A stretch of DNA of 64,000 nucleotides from Chryseobacterium sp. BLS98 (GCF_001045445.1 NZ_LFNF01000001.1:434001-498000); one strand, 5' to 3'; shown: positions 38,507 to 48,548, counted from the first letter of the stretch. The notes: generated from the sequence alone by a model not told the origin. Translations and numbers: made by a program.

Positions 38507-40471
38507 CTAGTTAAACTTCATCCTCTGGATTCTTACTGCATTTAAAATGGCCAGCATCGCTACCCCAACATCTGCAAATACAGCTTCCCACATGGTTGCC
38601 AGACCTCCGGCTCCAAGGACTAAAACAACGGCTTTTACCGCAAAGGCTAAAATGATATTCTGCCATACAATCTTTTTGGTCTGTTTACCGATATTGATCG
38701 CCATTGGGATTTTGCTTGGTTTATCGTCCTGGATAACAACATCTGCCGTTTCAATCGTGGCATCGCTTCCAAGCCCGCCCATGGCAATTCCTACGTCGCT
38801 GAGCGCAACTACAGGGGCATCATTCACACCATCTCCTACAAAGGCAACGGTTTGATTTTTTGCTTTGATCTCTTTTACTTTGTTCACTTTGTCTTCCGGT
38901 AAAAGATCTCCGAAAGCATTATCGATACCCAGTTGATCTGCCACATATTGTACAACGGTATTTTTATCCCCGCTGAGCATTGTGGCTTTTACCCCCATTC
39001 TATGCAGACTTTCAACGGTTTCTTTTGCATCTGTTTTAATACTGTCTGCAATGGTGATATAGCCTGCAAACTTTTTATCATAAGCGATGGCAATTAGCGT
39101 GTACACAATATTAGCGTGGTTAATATCATAGCTGATACTGAATTTATCCATCAGCTTAAAATTGCCTACCAGCAATTCTTTTCCGTTAACGGAGGCTTTC
39201 AGGCCATGTCCTGCAATTTCTTCTACATTTTCCAGGGGAACAGAATGATCAATCTCACCTGCATAATTGTGGATCGCGGTAGCTACAGGGTGTGTACTTT
39301 TGCTTTCCAGGGCATTAACCAGCTTCAGAATTTCGTCTTTATTGAATTCAGGTTTAATGCTTACTTCCTGTACTTTGAATACACCTTCCGTCATGGTTCC
39401 GGTTTTATCCATCACCACATTCCGGATTTCTGCAATGCTGTCCAGGAAATTACTTCCTTTAAATAAAATACCGTTTCTGCTTGCTGCTCCGATTCCCCCG
39501 AAATACCCCAGAGGGATAGAGATCACCAGTGCACAGGGGCATGAGATCACAAGGAAGATCAAGGCTCTGTACAACCAGTCTCTGAATATATAATCATTTA
39601 CAAAGAAGAAAGGCAGCAGACATATTCCTATCGCCAGAAAAACAACAATGGGTGTGTACACTTTTGCAAATTTCCTGATGAATAATTCAGTCGGAGCTTT
39701 TTGGGCAGTGGCATTCTGAACCATTTCTAAAATTTTGCTCAGCTTGCTGTCTTCGTAGGCTGTATTTACTTTTACGAGGGCAATGCTGTTCATATTGATC
39801 ATTCCCGCCAGTACAGTTTCGCCTTTTGTTTTAGTATCCGGTTTACTTTCACCGGTGAGAGCGGCAGTATTGAACGAGGCCGACTCAGTTATCAGTTCTC
39901 CATCCAGAGCCAGTTTTTCACCGGGTTTCAGCTGGATGACATCTCCTATTTTGGTTTCTTTAGCTTTAATGGTTCTCGGCTGGCTGCCTTCCATAACGGT
40001 TACCTCATCAGGCCGCTGATCCAGCAATGCTTTAATGTTTCCTTTGGCTCTTGTAACAGCCATCCCCTGGAATACTTCTCCCACAGAGTAGAAAAGCATC
40101 ACAGCCACACCTTCCGGATATTCCCCGATTGCAAATGCTCCTACCGTGGCAATTCCCATCAGGAAAAATTCGGAAAAGACATCTCCCTGGAGGATACCTT
40201 CATAAGCTTCCTTCAGAACCGGAAGACCTACAGGAACATAGGCTGCCAGATACCATATAAAGCGTACCCAGCCTGTAAACCATTCTGTCTTTATATAATT
40301 GTCCAATGCTATTCCTACCAGCAGCAACGCGAAAGATATGATGGCAGGAAGAAACAGCTGAAAGGTCGTTTTGTCTCCTGTATCATGGGAGTGATCGTGT
40401 CCGTCTCCTTCGGAATGATCATGTTTATGAGGTTCTTTATTTTTAGGCTTTGTGCTACAACATTCTTCCAT
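38507..40471 (-). CDS. P1B-type heavy-metal ATPase (Zn/Cd/Pb export type)
   Basis: Inner-membrane pump of 654 residues. It has a short His-rich N-terminal tail with ECCSTK and HKHDHSEGDGHDHSHD (residues 3-30) in place of an HMA domain, then eight predicted helices. The actuator motif is TGES (about 206). The transmembrane metal site is CPC (311-313), and the phosphorylated Asp355 lies in DKTGT. HP follows (about 395), then GDGVNDAP. The last helices read FAVKAVVLVL and ADVGVAMLAILNAVR. CPC with the TM7 Lys and TM8 DxG is the P1B-2 pattern for Zn, Cd and Pb rather than copper. It is the last gene after the CDF-Fur pair. Confidence 0.92.
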   Translation of the reverse strand: MEECCSTKPKNKEPHKHDHSEGDGHDHSHDTGDKTTFQLFLPAIISFALLLVGIALDNYIKTEWFTGWVRFIWYLAAYVPVGLPVLKEAYEGILQGDVFSEFFLMGIATVGAFAIGEYPEGVAVMLFYSVGEVFQGMAVTRAKGNIKALLDQRPDEVTVMEGSQPRTIKAKETKIGDVIQLKPGEKLALDGELITESASFNTAALTGESKPDTKTKGETVLAGMINMNSIALVKVNTAYEDSKLSKILEMVQNATAQKAPTELFIRKFAKVYTPIVVFLAIGICLLPFFFVNDYIFRDWLYRALIFLVISCPCALVISIPLGYFGGIGAASRNGILFKGSNFLDSIAEIRNVVMDKTGTMTEGVFKVQEVSIKPEFNKDEILKLVNALESKSTHPVATAIHNYAGEIDHSVPLENVEEIAGHGLKASVNGKELLVGNFKLMDKFSISYDINHANIVYTLIAIAYDKKFAGYITIADSIKTDAKETVESLHRMGVKATMLSGDKNTVVQYVADQLGIDNAFGDLLPEDKVNKVKEIKAKNQTVAFVGDGVNDAPVVALSDVGIAMGGLGSDATIETADVVIQDDKPSKIPMAINIGKQTKKIVWQNIILAFAVKAVVLVLGAGGLATMWEAVFADVGVAMLAILNAVRIQRMKFN

Positions 40472-40515
40472 ACGTATTATTTTTATGTAAAATTAGGGCT
40501 ATACTCAATGCAATG

Positions 40516-40935
40516 TTATTGCAAACTTTCAAGGCAGTTCTCACAGATTCCTTTGGCAAAAAGTCTTATTTCATCTATTCTGAAATTGGTCTGAACATTT
40601 TCAGGGAAGGAAATATCTTCTCTGCAGGTCGTCTGCTTACATATTTTGCAGTAAAAATGCAGATGCCAGTCTTTGTGGGTTTTCTCATCGCAGCCATCAT
40701 CACATAATTTGTATTTTGTAGTGGTATTTTCCTGGATGCTGTGAACAATTCCTTTTTCCTCGAAGGTTTTCAAAGTACGGTAAATGGTAGTTCTGTCCGC
40801 ATTGTCAAAATGGTTTTCCACTTCCGAGAGTGAAAGAGCAGCTTTCTGAGTACTTAAAAAATCATATACCAAGATTCTCATACTTGTTGGCTTGGTATTT
40901 TTATCGATGAGTTTGTTTTCTATATCTTTTTTCAT
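40516..40935 (-). CDS. Fur-family metalloregulator (Zur-like)
   Basis: A DNA-binding repressor of 139 residues. The start MKKDIENKLIDK at 40935 is preferred over upstream in-frame codons that run into the CDF gene. The winged helix (about 15-80) includes SLSEVENHFDNADRTTIYRTLKTFEEKGIVHSI. Metal ligands include the HKDWHLHFYCKICKQTTC segment and a C-terminal CENC pair, i.e. the structural zinc Cys4. Its place between a CDF exporter and a Zn/Cd ATPase suggests zinc or related metal sensing. Most Fur proteins repress uptake, so a role in an efflux cluster would be notable. Confidence 0.88.
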   Translation of the reverse strand: MKKDIENKLIDKNTKPTSMRILVYDFLSTQKAALSLSEVENHFDNADRTTIYRTLKTFEEKGIVHSIQENTTTKYKLCDDGCDEKTHKDWHLHFYCKICKQTTCREDISFPENVQTNFRIDEIRLFAKGICENCLESLQ

Positions 40936-40948
40936 TTTCAATTTCTTT

Positions 40949-41842
40949 TTAAAGATGTACTTCCTGTTCTTCATAACCTTCTTCAATCTGAAAAGTGGTA
41001 TGAGAAATTTTAAAATTTCCTGTTGTAACTTCCGTTAAGGTTTTGAGCAACTGATTCTGCCCTGTTTCCTTATCTTTCACGATGTGAGCACTCATGGCAT
41101 TTACGCTTGAGGTCAGCGACCATACGTGAAGATCATGAACCCCTTCTACACCCGGAATTTTTTCTAATGACTGACGAAGCTGATGAATATCAACATCTTT
41201 TGGAGTTCCTTCCAGCAGGACATTGATAGCTTCTTTTAATAGACGCCATGTTCTTGGAAAAATCAAAAGCCCAATAACTGCAGAAATAATCGGATCTGCG
41301 TAATACCAACCTGTCGTCAGCATAATAACTCCTGCAATCATCACTCCAACAGAGGTCAGCATATCGGAAAGCACTTCAAAATAGGCTCCTTTCATATTCA
41401 GGCTTCCTTCTGAATCTTTTCTCAGGATCATCATTCCGATAAGGTTTACTACCAATCCTATTCCAGCTACAATCAGCATGGTTTTACTCTGAACAGCCGG
41501 AGGGTTCTGGAATCTTTGGTAAGCTTCATACAATACGTAAAGGGAAATTCCCAATAATACCACAGCATTGATAACTGCCGCCAATATCTCTGTCCGGTAA
41601 TACCCGAATGTTTTGGAAACATCTGCTTTTCTTTCTCCTATTTTGATGGCGATAAATGCCAGAAGCAATCCCACAACATCAGTCAGCATGTGTGCTGCAT
41701 CTGCCATCAGGGCAAGACTTTGGGTGATAAAACCGCCAATCACCTCAGCAACCATATAGGCTCCGCTTAACAGCAGGACAAAGAGTAAGTTCTTTTTGTG
41801 TCTGCTGGCCGGTGAACCTGTCTGTATTTTTATTTCTTCCAT
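40949..41842 (-). CDS. czcD: Cation diffusion facilitator (CzcD/ZitB-like)
   Basis: Proton-coupled exporter of Zn, Cd or Co, 297 residues with six membrane helices and a C-terminal cytosolic ferredoxin-like domain (about 212-297). TM2 has ADAAHMLTD (His and Asp ligands). TM5 reads AYFEVLSDMLTS, with Glu where CzcD usually has His. An Ile/His-rich loop is absent. It lies 13 bp before the Fur-family gene start, and probably in one unit with the bestrophin gene upstream (20-bp gap). Confidence 0.9.
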   Translation of the reverse strand: MEEIKIQTGSPASRHKKNLLFVLLLSGAYMVAEVIGGFITQSLALMADAAHMLTDVVGLLLAFIAIKIGERKADVSKTFGYYRTEILAAVINAVVLLGISLYVLYEAYQRFQNPPAVQSKTMLIVAGIGLVVNLIGMMILRKDSEGSLNMKGAYFEVLSDMLTSVGVMIAGVIMLTTGWYYADPIISAVIGLLIFPRTWRLLKEAINVLLEGTPKDVDIHQLRQSLEKIPGVEGVHDLHVWSLTSSVNAMSAHIVKDKETGQNQLLKTLTEVTTGNFKISHTTFQIEEGYEEQEVHL

Positions 41843-41862
41843 GTTTTCTGAATTTTAGATGA

Positions 41863-42744
41863 TTACATTTCGTAATACAACGAATTTTCTTTTTTAACGG
41901 GAATATTTTGATCTCCTGTCATTTGTTTAATATTCATTTCAATAGTCTGCGCCAATGTGGTCACAGGCGTATCTACAGGTCCATTCTCAAAAGGGTCCTG
42001 CATGATGATGGATGTCTTTTCGATCGCAAGAAACATGACCGGAATAAGGAAAGTTATTAATATTTCAACAGCCAGCTGGGAATCATCCAGTCCAAACGGA
42101 AGGATAGCGGCAAAAACATAGATCAGGGTATGCAGCAAAATACTGTAAGATCTTGGGAAAACCGTATTCTTGAGTCTTTCGCATTTTCCCATACTATCGC
42201 AGAGTCTGGTGATGATATCATTTAGCTGCATCTGCTGAAAGTCTGTTAATCCTTTTGAAGATGCCAGCTCTTTGAGCTGTTGGGAATGAGCATCCAGAAG
42301 GGCATTCGGAACATTGGCTGCTTTGATCTGATGCTGATCCAAATAGTTTTGAACCTTATCTGAAAAAGGCAATCTTCTCAGAGATTCACCAAGGGCATAG
42401 GTCCAGATGATCTGCCTTTGTGCAAATTCTTTTATGATTTTATCTTCCCCTGCCGGAAAAAACTGGATGACGAGCCTCATCAGTGTTCTGGAATCATTCA
42501 CTATCGCGCCCCATACTGTTCTGGCTTCCCACCATCTTTCGTAGGATTGGGAGGTACGGAACGCCAGCAGCAATGATACGGCTGTTCCCAACAGTGCCGG
42601 AATATTAAGGGGAAGCGAAATTTTCCGGAACCACGGGAGAAGGTCTAATAATCCTATGGATACAGCAAATATGGCCATAAACAGGATCTGGGATCTTATT
42701 TCACGGATGAAATACCAGATGGATATTTTCTTGTTTAGCAGCAT
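41863..42744 (-). CDS. Bestrophin-family (UPF0187) membrane protein
   Basis: A protein of 293 residues with about four helices. The family pattern starts SIWYFIREIRSQILFMAIFA and continues with LGTAVSLLLAFRTSQSYERWWEARTVWGAIVNDSRTL (about 52-88) and the pore-region FPRSYSILLHTLIYVFAAILPFG. The segment IEKTSIIMQDPFENGPVDTP (about 242-261) is the conserved cytosolic loop of bestrophins. Bacterial members form pentameric ion channels, often cation-selective. Its presence in a metal-export cluster is common in Bacteroidota but its role is unclear. Confidence 0.88.
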   Translation of the reverse strand: MLLNKKISIWYFIREIRSQILFMAIFAVSIGLLDLLPWFRKISLPLNIPALLGTAVSLLLAFRTSQSYERWWEARTVWGAIVNDSRTLMRLVIQFFPAGEDKIIKEFAQRQIIWTYALGESLRRLPFSDKVQNYLDQHQIKAANVPNALLDAHSQQLKELASSKGLTDFQQMQLNDIITRLCDSMGKCERLKNTVFPRSYSILLHTLIYVFAAILPFGLDDSQLAVEILITFLIPVMFLAIEKTSIIMQDPFENGPVDTPVTTLAQTIEMNIKQMTGDQNIPVKKENSLYYEM

Positions 42745-42869
42745 AACTGAATAATGTATTAGAATGTTTCTTATTCTGACTCTGAAAATCTACCGTAAAC
42801 ACCTCTAATTTAGGCATAAAAATCGGCACCTCTTCCGGTCTGTTCTTATAAATTATTTATTATTTTCTG

Positions 42870-44132
42870 TTAATGTTCATGATCCCCGGAATTGGAAAGC
42901 TTGGCATTAACAAAAAATGCTCCTTTCACTACTATTTTAGCACCCGCAGGAATTGCCTTTACAGGGGTAATTGCTGTATACCCCATATCTGAAGTTCCTT
43001 TTACCACTTCTACCTTTTCAAAATTGATAGTCTTTTCTTCATGCTTAGGCTCCTCTCCCTCTTTCTTTTCATCCGCAGAGCCTTCCTCTTCTTCATGTAC
43101 TTCAGCCTTTTTAACTGTCTGAACAAATACATAATATTTCCCGTCTGCTTCTACGATGGCTTCATTGGGAACGGCGGGTGTGGTATTTTTATCTAAACTG
43201 ACAATTCCGGTAATATTCATTCCGTCGATCAGGCCTGCTTTATTCCCGGTGACTGTGCCATGCACTGAAACGGTTTTGCTTTCGTTTTCAAATGAGGAGC
43301 CTACACTGTAAACCATGGCGTCATATTCGGTTTCAGGGTTATTGGTCAGTTTGAAGTGAACGATCTGCCCTACTCTCATTTTGGGAAGATCTTTTTCAAA
43401 AACCTGAAGATCCAGATGGATAGAATTATTATCAATAATTTCTGCCACAGGTGACGAAACATCTACATAGCTTCCGATCTGCGCTGAAATACTGCTGACC
43501 GTTCCACTAATCGGTGCTGTAATCACCAATCCGGATCTCATATTGCCATTGTTTACTTTCCCCGGACTGATTCCCATCATCTGAAGCTGTCTCAGAAGGG
43601 AGGCTTTTTTCGTTCTCAGGGTTTTAAGCTCGGCATCTGAGCTCTGCAGGTTTTTCTTTGCGCCGGCATCGTTGTCAAAAAGTTCACGCTGTCTTCTGTA
43701 TTCCTGTTCTGCATAGGTAATCCTGCTGTTCGTCGTTAAATATTCTTCCTGCAGCTGTATAAATTCAGGATTGGCGATGGTGGCAATCACCTGTCCTTTT
43801 TTTACGATGCTTCCTACCTGTACATTCAGGGTTTTGATCACTCCTCCGTAAAGAGAAGTGATGGTTGCTTTATTATTATTGGGAACTCTCAGAAGACCGT
43901 TGGCTTTAACTGTAGAGGTCAGTTCTTTCATTTCCACAGGACCTAAAGAGATCCCGACGGATTTGATCTGTTCTTCCGTTAATGAAGCAATCGTCTGAGG
44001 AGCTTCTTCATGGCCGGTTTCTGCTTTTTCAGTTTTGACTTCGGACGTTCCGGCCTGGATTTCTTTTTTTCCGCAGCTTACAAGTAAAAGTGCTGTGACG
44101 GTAAGATATATGATATTGTGCTTTATTTTCAT
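42870..44132 (-). CDS. czcB: RND efflux periplasmic adaptor (CzcB/CusB-like)
   Basis: Membrane-fusion lipoprotein of 420 residues linking the inner-membrane pump to the outer-membrane channel. It has lipobox LLLVSC (Cys near 20), a barrel-sandwich/lipoyl half (TITSLYGGVIKTLNVQVGSIVKKGQVIATI), an alpha-hairpin (about 130-185), the second lipoyl half (VITAPISGTVSSISAQIGSYVD) and beta-barrel and proximal domains. A Glu/Lys/His-rich insert (HEEEEGSADEKKEGEEPKHEE, interrupted only by Ser/Gly/Pro) near the C terminus could bind cations. It starts 1 bp after the czcA fusion stop. Confidence 0.92.
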   Translation of the reverse strand: MKIKHNIIYLTVTALLLVSCGKKEIQAGTSEVKTEKAETGHEEAPQTIASLTEEQIKSVGISLGPVEMKELTSTVKANGLLRVPNNNKATITSLYGGVIKTLNVQVGSIVKKGQVIATIANPEFIQLQEEYLTTNSRITYAEQEYRRQRELFDNDAGAKKNLQSSDAELKTLRTKKASLLRQLQMMGISPGKVNNGNMRSGLVITAPISGTVSSISAQIGSYVDVSSPVAEIIDNNSIHLDLQVFEKDLPKMRVGQIVHFKLTNNPETEYDAMVYSVGSSFENESKTVSVHGTVTGNKAGLIDGMNITGIVSLDKNTTPAVPNEAIVEADGKYYVFVQTVKKAEVHEEEEGSADEKKEGEEPKHEEKTINFEKVEVVKGTSDMGYTAITPVKAIPAGAKIVVKGAFFVNAKLSNSGDHEH

Positions 44133-44133
44133 G

Positions 44134-47100
44134 TTATTTATTGATGATTGAATTAATGGTAACGACAGACTGATTGACCTGCTGGATGGATTCTAAGTAT
44201 TTTAACTGAATATTGGTAGCGGTCTGCAGGGCAAAAAGATATTCTACATAAGAAATCTCACCTGTTTTATAGCCTAATTGGGCTGCTTTTACAATTTTCT
44301 CAGCATTAGGAATAGCCTGATTCACGTAATATTCATACTGCTGTGTATCCTGCCGGTATTGTTCAAAAGCATTTTCAAGCTGTGCTGAAAGCTGGTTCTG
44401 CTTCATCTTCGCATTGGTTTCGGCGGCCAGCTTTTCATATTCCAGGGACTGCATTCTTGCTTTTGTCGCTCCAAATGTCAAAGGAATGGCAACGCCTACA
44501 GAAAACGAATTGAAACGATCACCTGCATTATAGAACTTTTCCTGTCCGTTTTTGGTATGGAAACCAATCAGGGACTGGCTGGTAAATCCAATATTGAATT
44601 CAGGAAGTCCTTGTGATTTTTCCACGTTTTTATTCTTTTCAGCAATTTCCATTTCGTGATAGAAAGCTTTGACCGTGGGGTTATTGGCTACAGAAGAACT
44701 GTCGAGGATGTTTTCTGTTCTCAAAGGTTCGTAATCGCTTTTAAAGGGAACTTCAACATCTTCGGAAGTATTTAATAATGTCTTTAGATTTTTATAGGCA
44801 TTATTTAAATACACTTCATTCTGTTTGAGCAGTAGGCTGATCTCTCCTTTTTGGGTTTCTGCTGTGTTGATTTCAATCTTTTTGATATCTCCCGCTTTAA
44901 ATCTTACGGTAGCGATCCTGATAAAATCCTGATAAAGACTGTCAAGATCTTTCAGTTTGAATTTATTATACTGAAGATATTCGATCTGATAATAATACGT
45001 TCTTACCTGTTTGGTCAGCTCGTTCGCTGAAACCTCTTTATCAATCTGCCTGCTTTTTATATTTTCAGTGATCAATTCTCTCCTTGCCTTGAACAGCGTA
45101 GGAAAAGGAATACTTTGCGAAATGGCAAATGATTGGTCGAATTTCGGACTGTTATATTGTCCCAGCTGGGCTTCAAAATTTAATTTGGGAAGTTCTTTTG
45201 CTGTCCCTTTCAACGCTTCTGCAGATTTTATATTGAGATCTTTTGATTTTAATACCAAATTATTTTCTGTAGCCATTTCTACTGCCTGATCCACGGAAAT
45301 CTGTCTGGTCTGCGCGTTGAACGTCTGTCCGAACATCAGAAACCCAAGAACAACAACTGTAGTGATAGGTTTAATTTTATTCATCTTTCGCGGAATCTTT
45401 GTATTAAAAATGATGTACAGCATGGGCAGGACAAATAAGGTAAGGAATGTGGCAGTCACCAACCCTCCTATCACCACTGTGGCCAAAGGTTTCTGTACTT
45501 CTGCTCCGGCTCCTGTAGAAATTGCCATGGGCAGAAAGCCTAATGAAGCTACTGTTGCAGTCATCAGAACGGGTCTTAATCGGGTTTTTGTTCCTTCATA
45601 TACTCTTTTCAGTACATCTGTCTCTCCATCTTTCTCCAGTTGGTTAAAGGTTCCGATCAAAACAATTCCATTGAGAACTGCCACACCAAAAAGAGCGATG
45701 AATCCAATTCCTGCACTGATACTGAACGGCATATCCCTCAAAAGAAGGGCAAATATACCTCCAATGGCACTCATCGGAATGGCTGTAAAAATCAAAGCAG
45801 CCTGCTTAAATGAGTGAAAAGTGAAATATAAAAGCATAAAAATCAGGAACAGGGAAACCGGGACTGCGATCATCAGACGTTTGCTTGCTTCCTGCAGGTT
45901 TTCGAACTGCCCGCCATACGTAAAATAATATCCGGAAGGTAATTTAATCTGCCGGTCCAGTTTGGCCTGAATATCTTTGACTACGCTTTGTACATCGCGG
46001 CCTTTTACATTAAAACCGATCACAATTCTCCTTTTCCCTTCTTCACGACTGATCTGTGCCGGTCCCAGTTTATAGCTGACATTAGCCACCTGGGAAAGCG
46101 GAATCTGTGTCCCTGTTCCTGTTGCAATCATTAAATTATTCACATCATCGATACTGGTTCTGTGAAGACTGTCGAGGCGGACCACAAGGTCGAAACGCCT
46201 TTCATTTTCAAAAACCTGGCCGGCCGTTTTACCTGCAAAAGCGGTACTTACAGCATTGTTTACATCTTCTATGTTTAATCCGTAATTGGCCATTCTCGTT
46301 CTGTCGTATTCTACGTTGATCTGGGGAAGTCCGCTTACTCTTTCGATCTGTGGGGCAGTTGCACCATCGACGGTCTGGATTGCTTTTCCAACTTTATCCG
46401 CATAAATAGAAAGCGAATCGAGGTTTTCGCCAAAAATTTTAACGGCAACGTCCTGTCTGATCCCTGTCATCAGCTCATTAAAACGCATCTGGATGGGCTG
46501 GTTCTTTTCAAAAAACACTCCGGGAATGGTTTCTAATTTTTCACTGATCTCATCGGCCAGTTCTGTATATGATTTTTTTGATTTCCATTCGCTTTGCGGT
46601 TTTAAAACAACAATCAGGTCAGAGGCTTCGGGAGGCATAGGATCGGTAGGAACCTCAGCAGAGCCTGTTTTCCCGACAACCATTTTCACCTCATCAAACT
46701 GTTTGATAATTCTTGACGCCTGCATAGAGGTCTCGATACTTTGGCTGAGGGAACTTCCCTGCGGCAGGATACAGTGGAATGCATAATCTCCTTCCTGAAG
46801 CTGCGGGATAAATTCGCCACCCATATTTTTGAAAATGAAAGCACTAACAATAAAAATGAAAACCGTAGCTGATACAATGATGTATTTTACTTTAACTGCT
46901 TTCTGCAGCATAGGCTGATAAATTTTCTGGAGAAAATTCATCATCTTGTCTGAGAAAGTTTCTTTATGTGAAATCTTTTTAGACAAGAATAATGCGCTCA
47001 TCATTGGTATATAGGTCAGTGAAAGAATCAATGCTCCTAAAATGGCAAATCCTACCGTTTTAGCCATTGGTGTAAACATTTTCCCTTCCACACCGGCCAA

Positions 47101-48495
47101 TGTAAGGATCGGGATGTAAACGATCAGAATAATGATTTCCCCGAAAGCTGCACTGCTTCTGATCTTCGATGCGGAGAGAAAAACTTCTTCGTCCATTTCG
47201 CTTTGGGTAAGCGTTCGCATGGATTTTCTCAGTCCTAAATGATGTAAGGTGGCTTCTACAATAATTACAGCCCCATCTACGATCAAGCCGAAGTCTATGG
47301 CTCCAAGGCTCATTAAATTGGCACTTACTCCAAAAACATTCATCATTCCCAAAGCAAAAAACAGTGATAATGGAATGGCTGAAGCCACAATAAGTCCTGC
47401 TCTCAGGTTTCCAAGGAAAATCACCAGTACGAAAATGACAATTAAGGCACCTTCAATAAGATTCTTCTCTACAGTGTTAATTGCTCTTCCGACAAGATCT
47501 GTTCTGTCCAGAAAAGGCTCTATGACCACATCGTCGGGAAGGGACTTCTGAATGGTCGGGATTTTAGCTTTAATACGGCTGACCACTTCGTTACTGTTGG
47601 CTCCTTTCAGCATCATTACTACGCCGCCTACCGCATCTACTTTTCCATTGTAAGTCAGTGCTCCATAACGTACAGCATTCCCAAGACGAACATCTGCAAC
47701 ATCTTTTATAAATATAGGAACGCTTCCTGTCTCATTTTTTACGTAAATATTTTTAATGTCTTCCAGTGAGGCCACAAGGCCAATTCCCCGGATAAAATAA
47801 GCATTTGGCTTTTTGTCGATATAAGCTCCTCCTGTATTCTGGTTATTTTTTTCTAATGCTGTAAAAATGTCGGTAATGCTTACTCCCATGGCTTTAAGGC
47901 GGTCCGGGTTTATACCGACTTCATATTGCTTCAATTCTCCTCCAAAGCTGTTGATTTCTGCTACGCCCGGGGTTCCGTTCAGCTGTCTTCGGACGATCCA
48001 GTCCTGCATGGTACGGAGCTCTTTGGCTGAATATTTCTTTTCGCTGCCTTTTTTTGGGTGAAGAATATACTGATACACTTCCCCGAGACCGGTACTCACA
48101 GGGGCAAGTTCTGGTGTCCCCACGCCTTTTGGAATTTCCTCTACAGCAAGTTTCAGCTGCTCATTGATCAGTTGTCTGGCAAAATAGACATCTACATTTT
48201 CTTTGAATACCACAGTGATTACGGAAAGCCCAAACCTGGAAATACTCCTGGTTTCCTGGATATCCGGAATATTCGCAATACTCTGCTCTATAGGGAAAGT
48301 TACAAGCTGCTCCACTTCCTGCCCTGCCAGTGTAGGACACGCGGTAATGATCTGCACCTGATTGTTGGTGATGTCAGGAACGGCATCTATGGGAAGTTTT
48401 GTAGCACTCCATACTCCCCAGATGATCAATAGAAGGGTCATAATACCGACGACCAACTTGTTTTTGATACTGAATTTTATGATTTTATCTAACAC
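44134..48495 (-). CDS. czcA: CzcA/CusA-type RND metal pump fused to a TolC-like outer-membrane factor
   Basis: A fusion of 1453 residues. Residues 1-1037 form a complete heavy-metal RND pump: TM1 KLVVGIMTLLLIIWG, porter domain segments, the HME proton-relay helix GAIDFGLIVDGAVIIVEA and terminal helices ending TLFVLPMLYIIFNTKIPRK. Then, in frame from ATG at 45384, comes a complete TolC/CzcC-like protein of 416 residues with its own signal-peptide-like start (MNKIKPITTVVVLGFLMFGQ, then TFNAQ). It carries the usual two helical repeats (SVDQAVEMATENN ...). The fusion must span both membranes or be cut at the internal signal site. Fusions of this type occur in other Bacteroidota. The substrate is probably Co, Zn or Cd, or Cu/Ag. 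Confidence 0.9.
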   Translation of the reverse strand: MLDKIIKFSIKNKLVVGIMTLLLIIWGVWSATKLPIDAVPDITNNQVQIITACPTLAGQEVEQLVTFPIEQSIANIPDIQETRSISRFGLSVITVVFKENVDVYFARQLINEQLKLAVEEIPKGVGTPELAPVSTGLGEVYQYILHPKKGSEKKYSAKELRTMQDWIVRRQLNGTPGVAEINSFGGELKQYEVGINPDRLKAMGVSITDIFTALEKNNQNTGGAYIDKKPNAYFIRGIGLVASLEDIKNIYVKNETGSVPIFIKDVADVRLGNAVRYGALTYNGKVDAVGGVVMMLKGANSNEVVSRIKAKIPTIQKSLPDDVVIEPFLDRTDLVGRAINTVEKNLIEGALIVIFVLVIFLGNLRAGLIVASAIPLSLFFALGMMNVFGVSANLMSLGAIDFGLIVDGAVIIVEATLHHLGLRKSMRTLTQSEMDEEVFLSASKIRSSAAFGEIIILIVYIPILTLAGVEGKMFTPMAKTVGFAILGALILSLTYIPMMSALFLSKKISHKETFSDKMMNFLQKIYQPMLQKAVKVKYIIVSATVFIFIVSAFIFKNMGGEFIPQLQEGDYAFHCILPQGSSLSQSIETSMQASRIIKQFDEVKMVVGKTGSAEVPTDPMPPEASDLIVVLKPQSEWKSKKSYTELADEISEKLETIPGVFFEKNQPIQMRFNELMTGIRQDVAVKIFGENLDSLSIYADKVGKAIQTVDGATAPQIERVSGLPQINVEYDRTRMANYGLNIEDVNNAVSTAFAGKTAGQVFENERRFDLVVRLDSLHRTSIDDVNNLMIATGTGTQIPLSQVANVSYKLGPAQISREEGKRRIVIGFNVKGRDVQSVVKDIQAKLDRQIKLPSGYYFTYGGQFENLQEASKRLMIAVPVSLFLIFMLLYFTFHSFKQAALIFTAIPMSAIGGIFALLLRDMPFSISAGIGFIALFGVAVLNGIVLIGTFNQLEKDGETDVLKRVYEGTKTRLRPVLMTATVASLGFLPMAISTGAGAEVQKPLATVVIGGLVTATFLTLFVLPMLYIIFNTKIPRKMNKIKPITTVVVLGFLMFGQTFNAQTRQISVDQAVEMATENNLVLKSKDLNIKSAEALKGTAKELPKLNFEAQLGQYNSPKFDQSFAISQSIPFPTLFKARRELITENIKSRQIDKEVSANELTKQVRTYYYQIEYLQYNKFKLKDLDSLYQDFIRIATVRFKAGDIKKIEINTAETQKGEISLLLKQNEVYLNNAYKNLKTLLNTSEDVEVPFKSDYEPLRTENILDSSSVANNPTVKAFYHEMEIAEKNKNVEKSQGLPEFNIGFTSQSLIGFHTKNGQEKFYNAGDRFNSFSVGVAIPLTFGATKARMQSLEYEKLAAETNAKMKQNQLSAQLENAFEQYRQDTQQYEYYVNQAIPNAEKIVKAAQLGYKTGEISYVEYLFALQTATNIQLKYLESIQQVNQSVVTINSIINK

Positions 48496-48548
48496 GATCT
48501 GTATTTAATTTTAATTGGTTATAAGTGCATACGGAGATAATGCCGATG

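Noticed and set aside
45384..45384. Frameshift or assembly error as explanation for the czcA-TolC fusion
   Set aside because: The frame is continuous through both complete proteins, and fusions of this type are known in Bacteroidota. Kept as a real fusion, with proteolytic processing as the open question.
45317..45817. 166-codon plus-strand frame opposite the CzcA-TolC joint
   Set aside because: It is antisense to conserved RND helices and the joint. No start context or family pattern.
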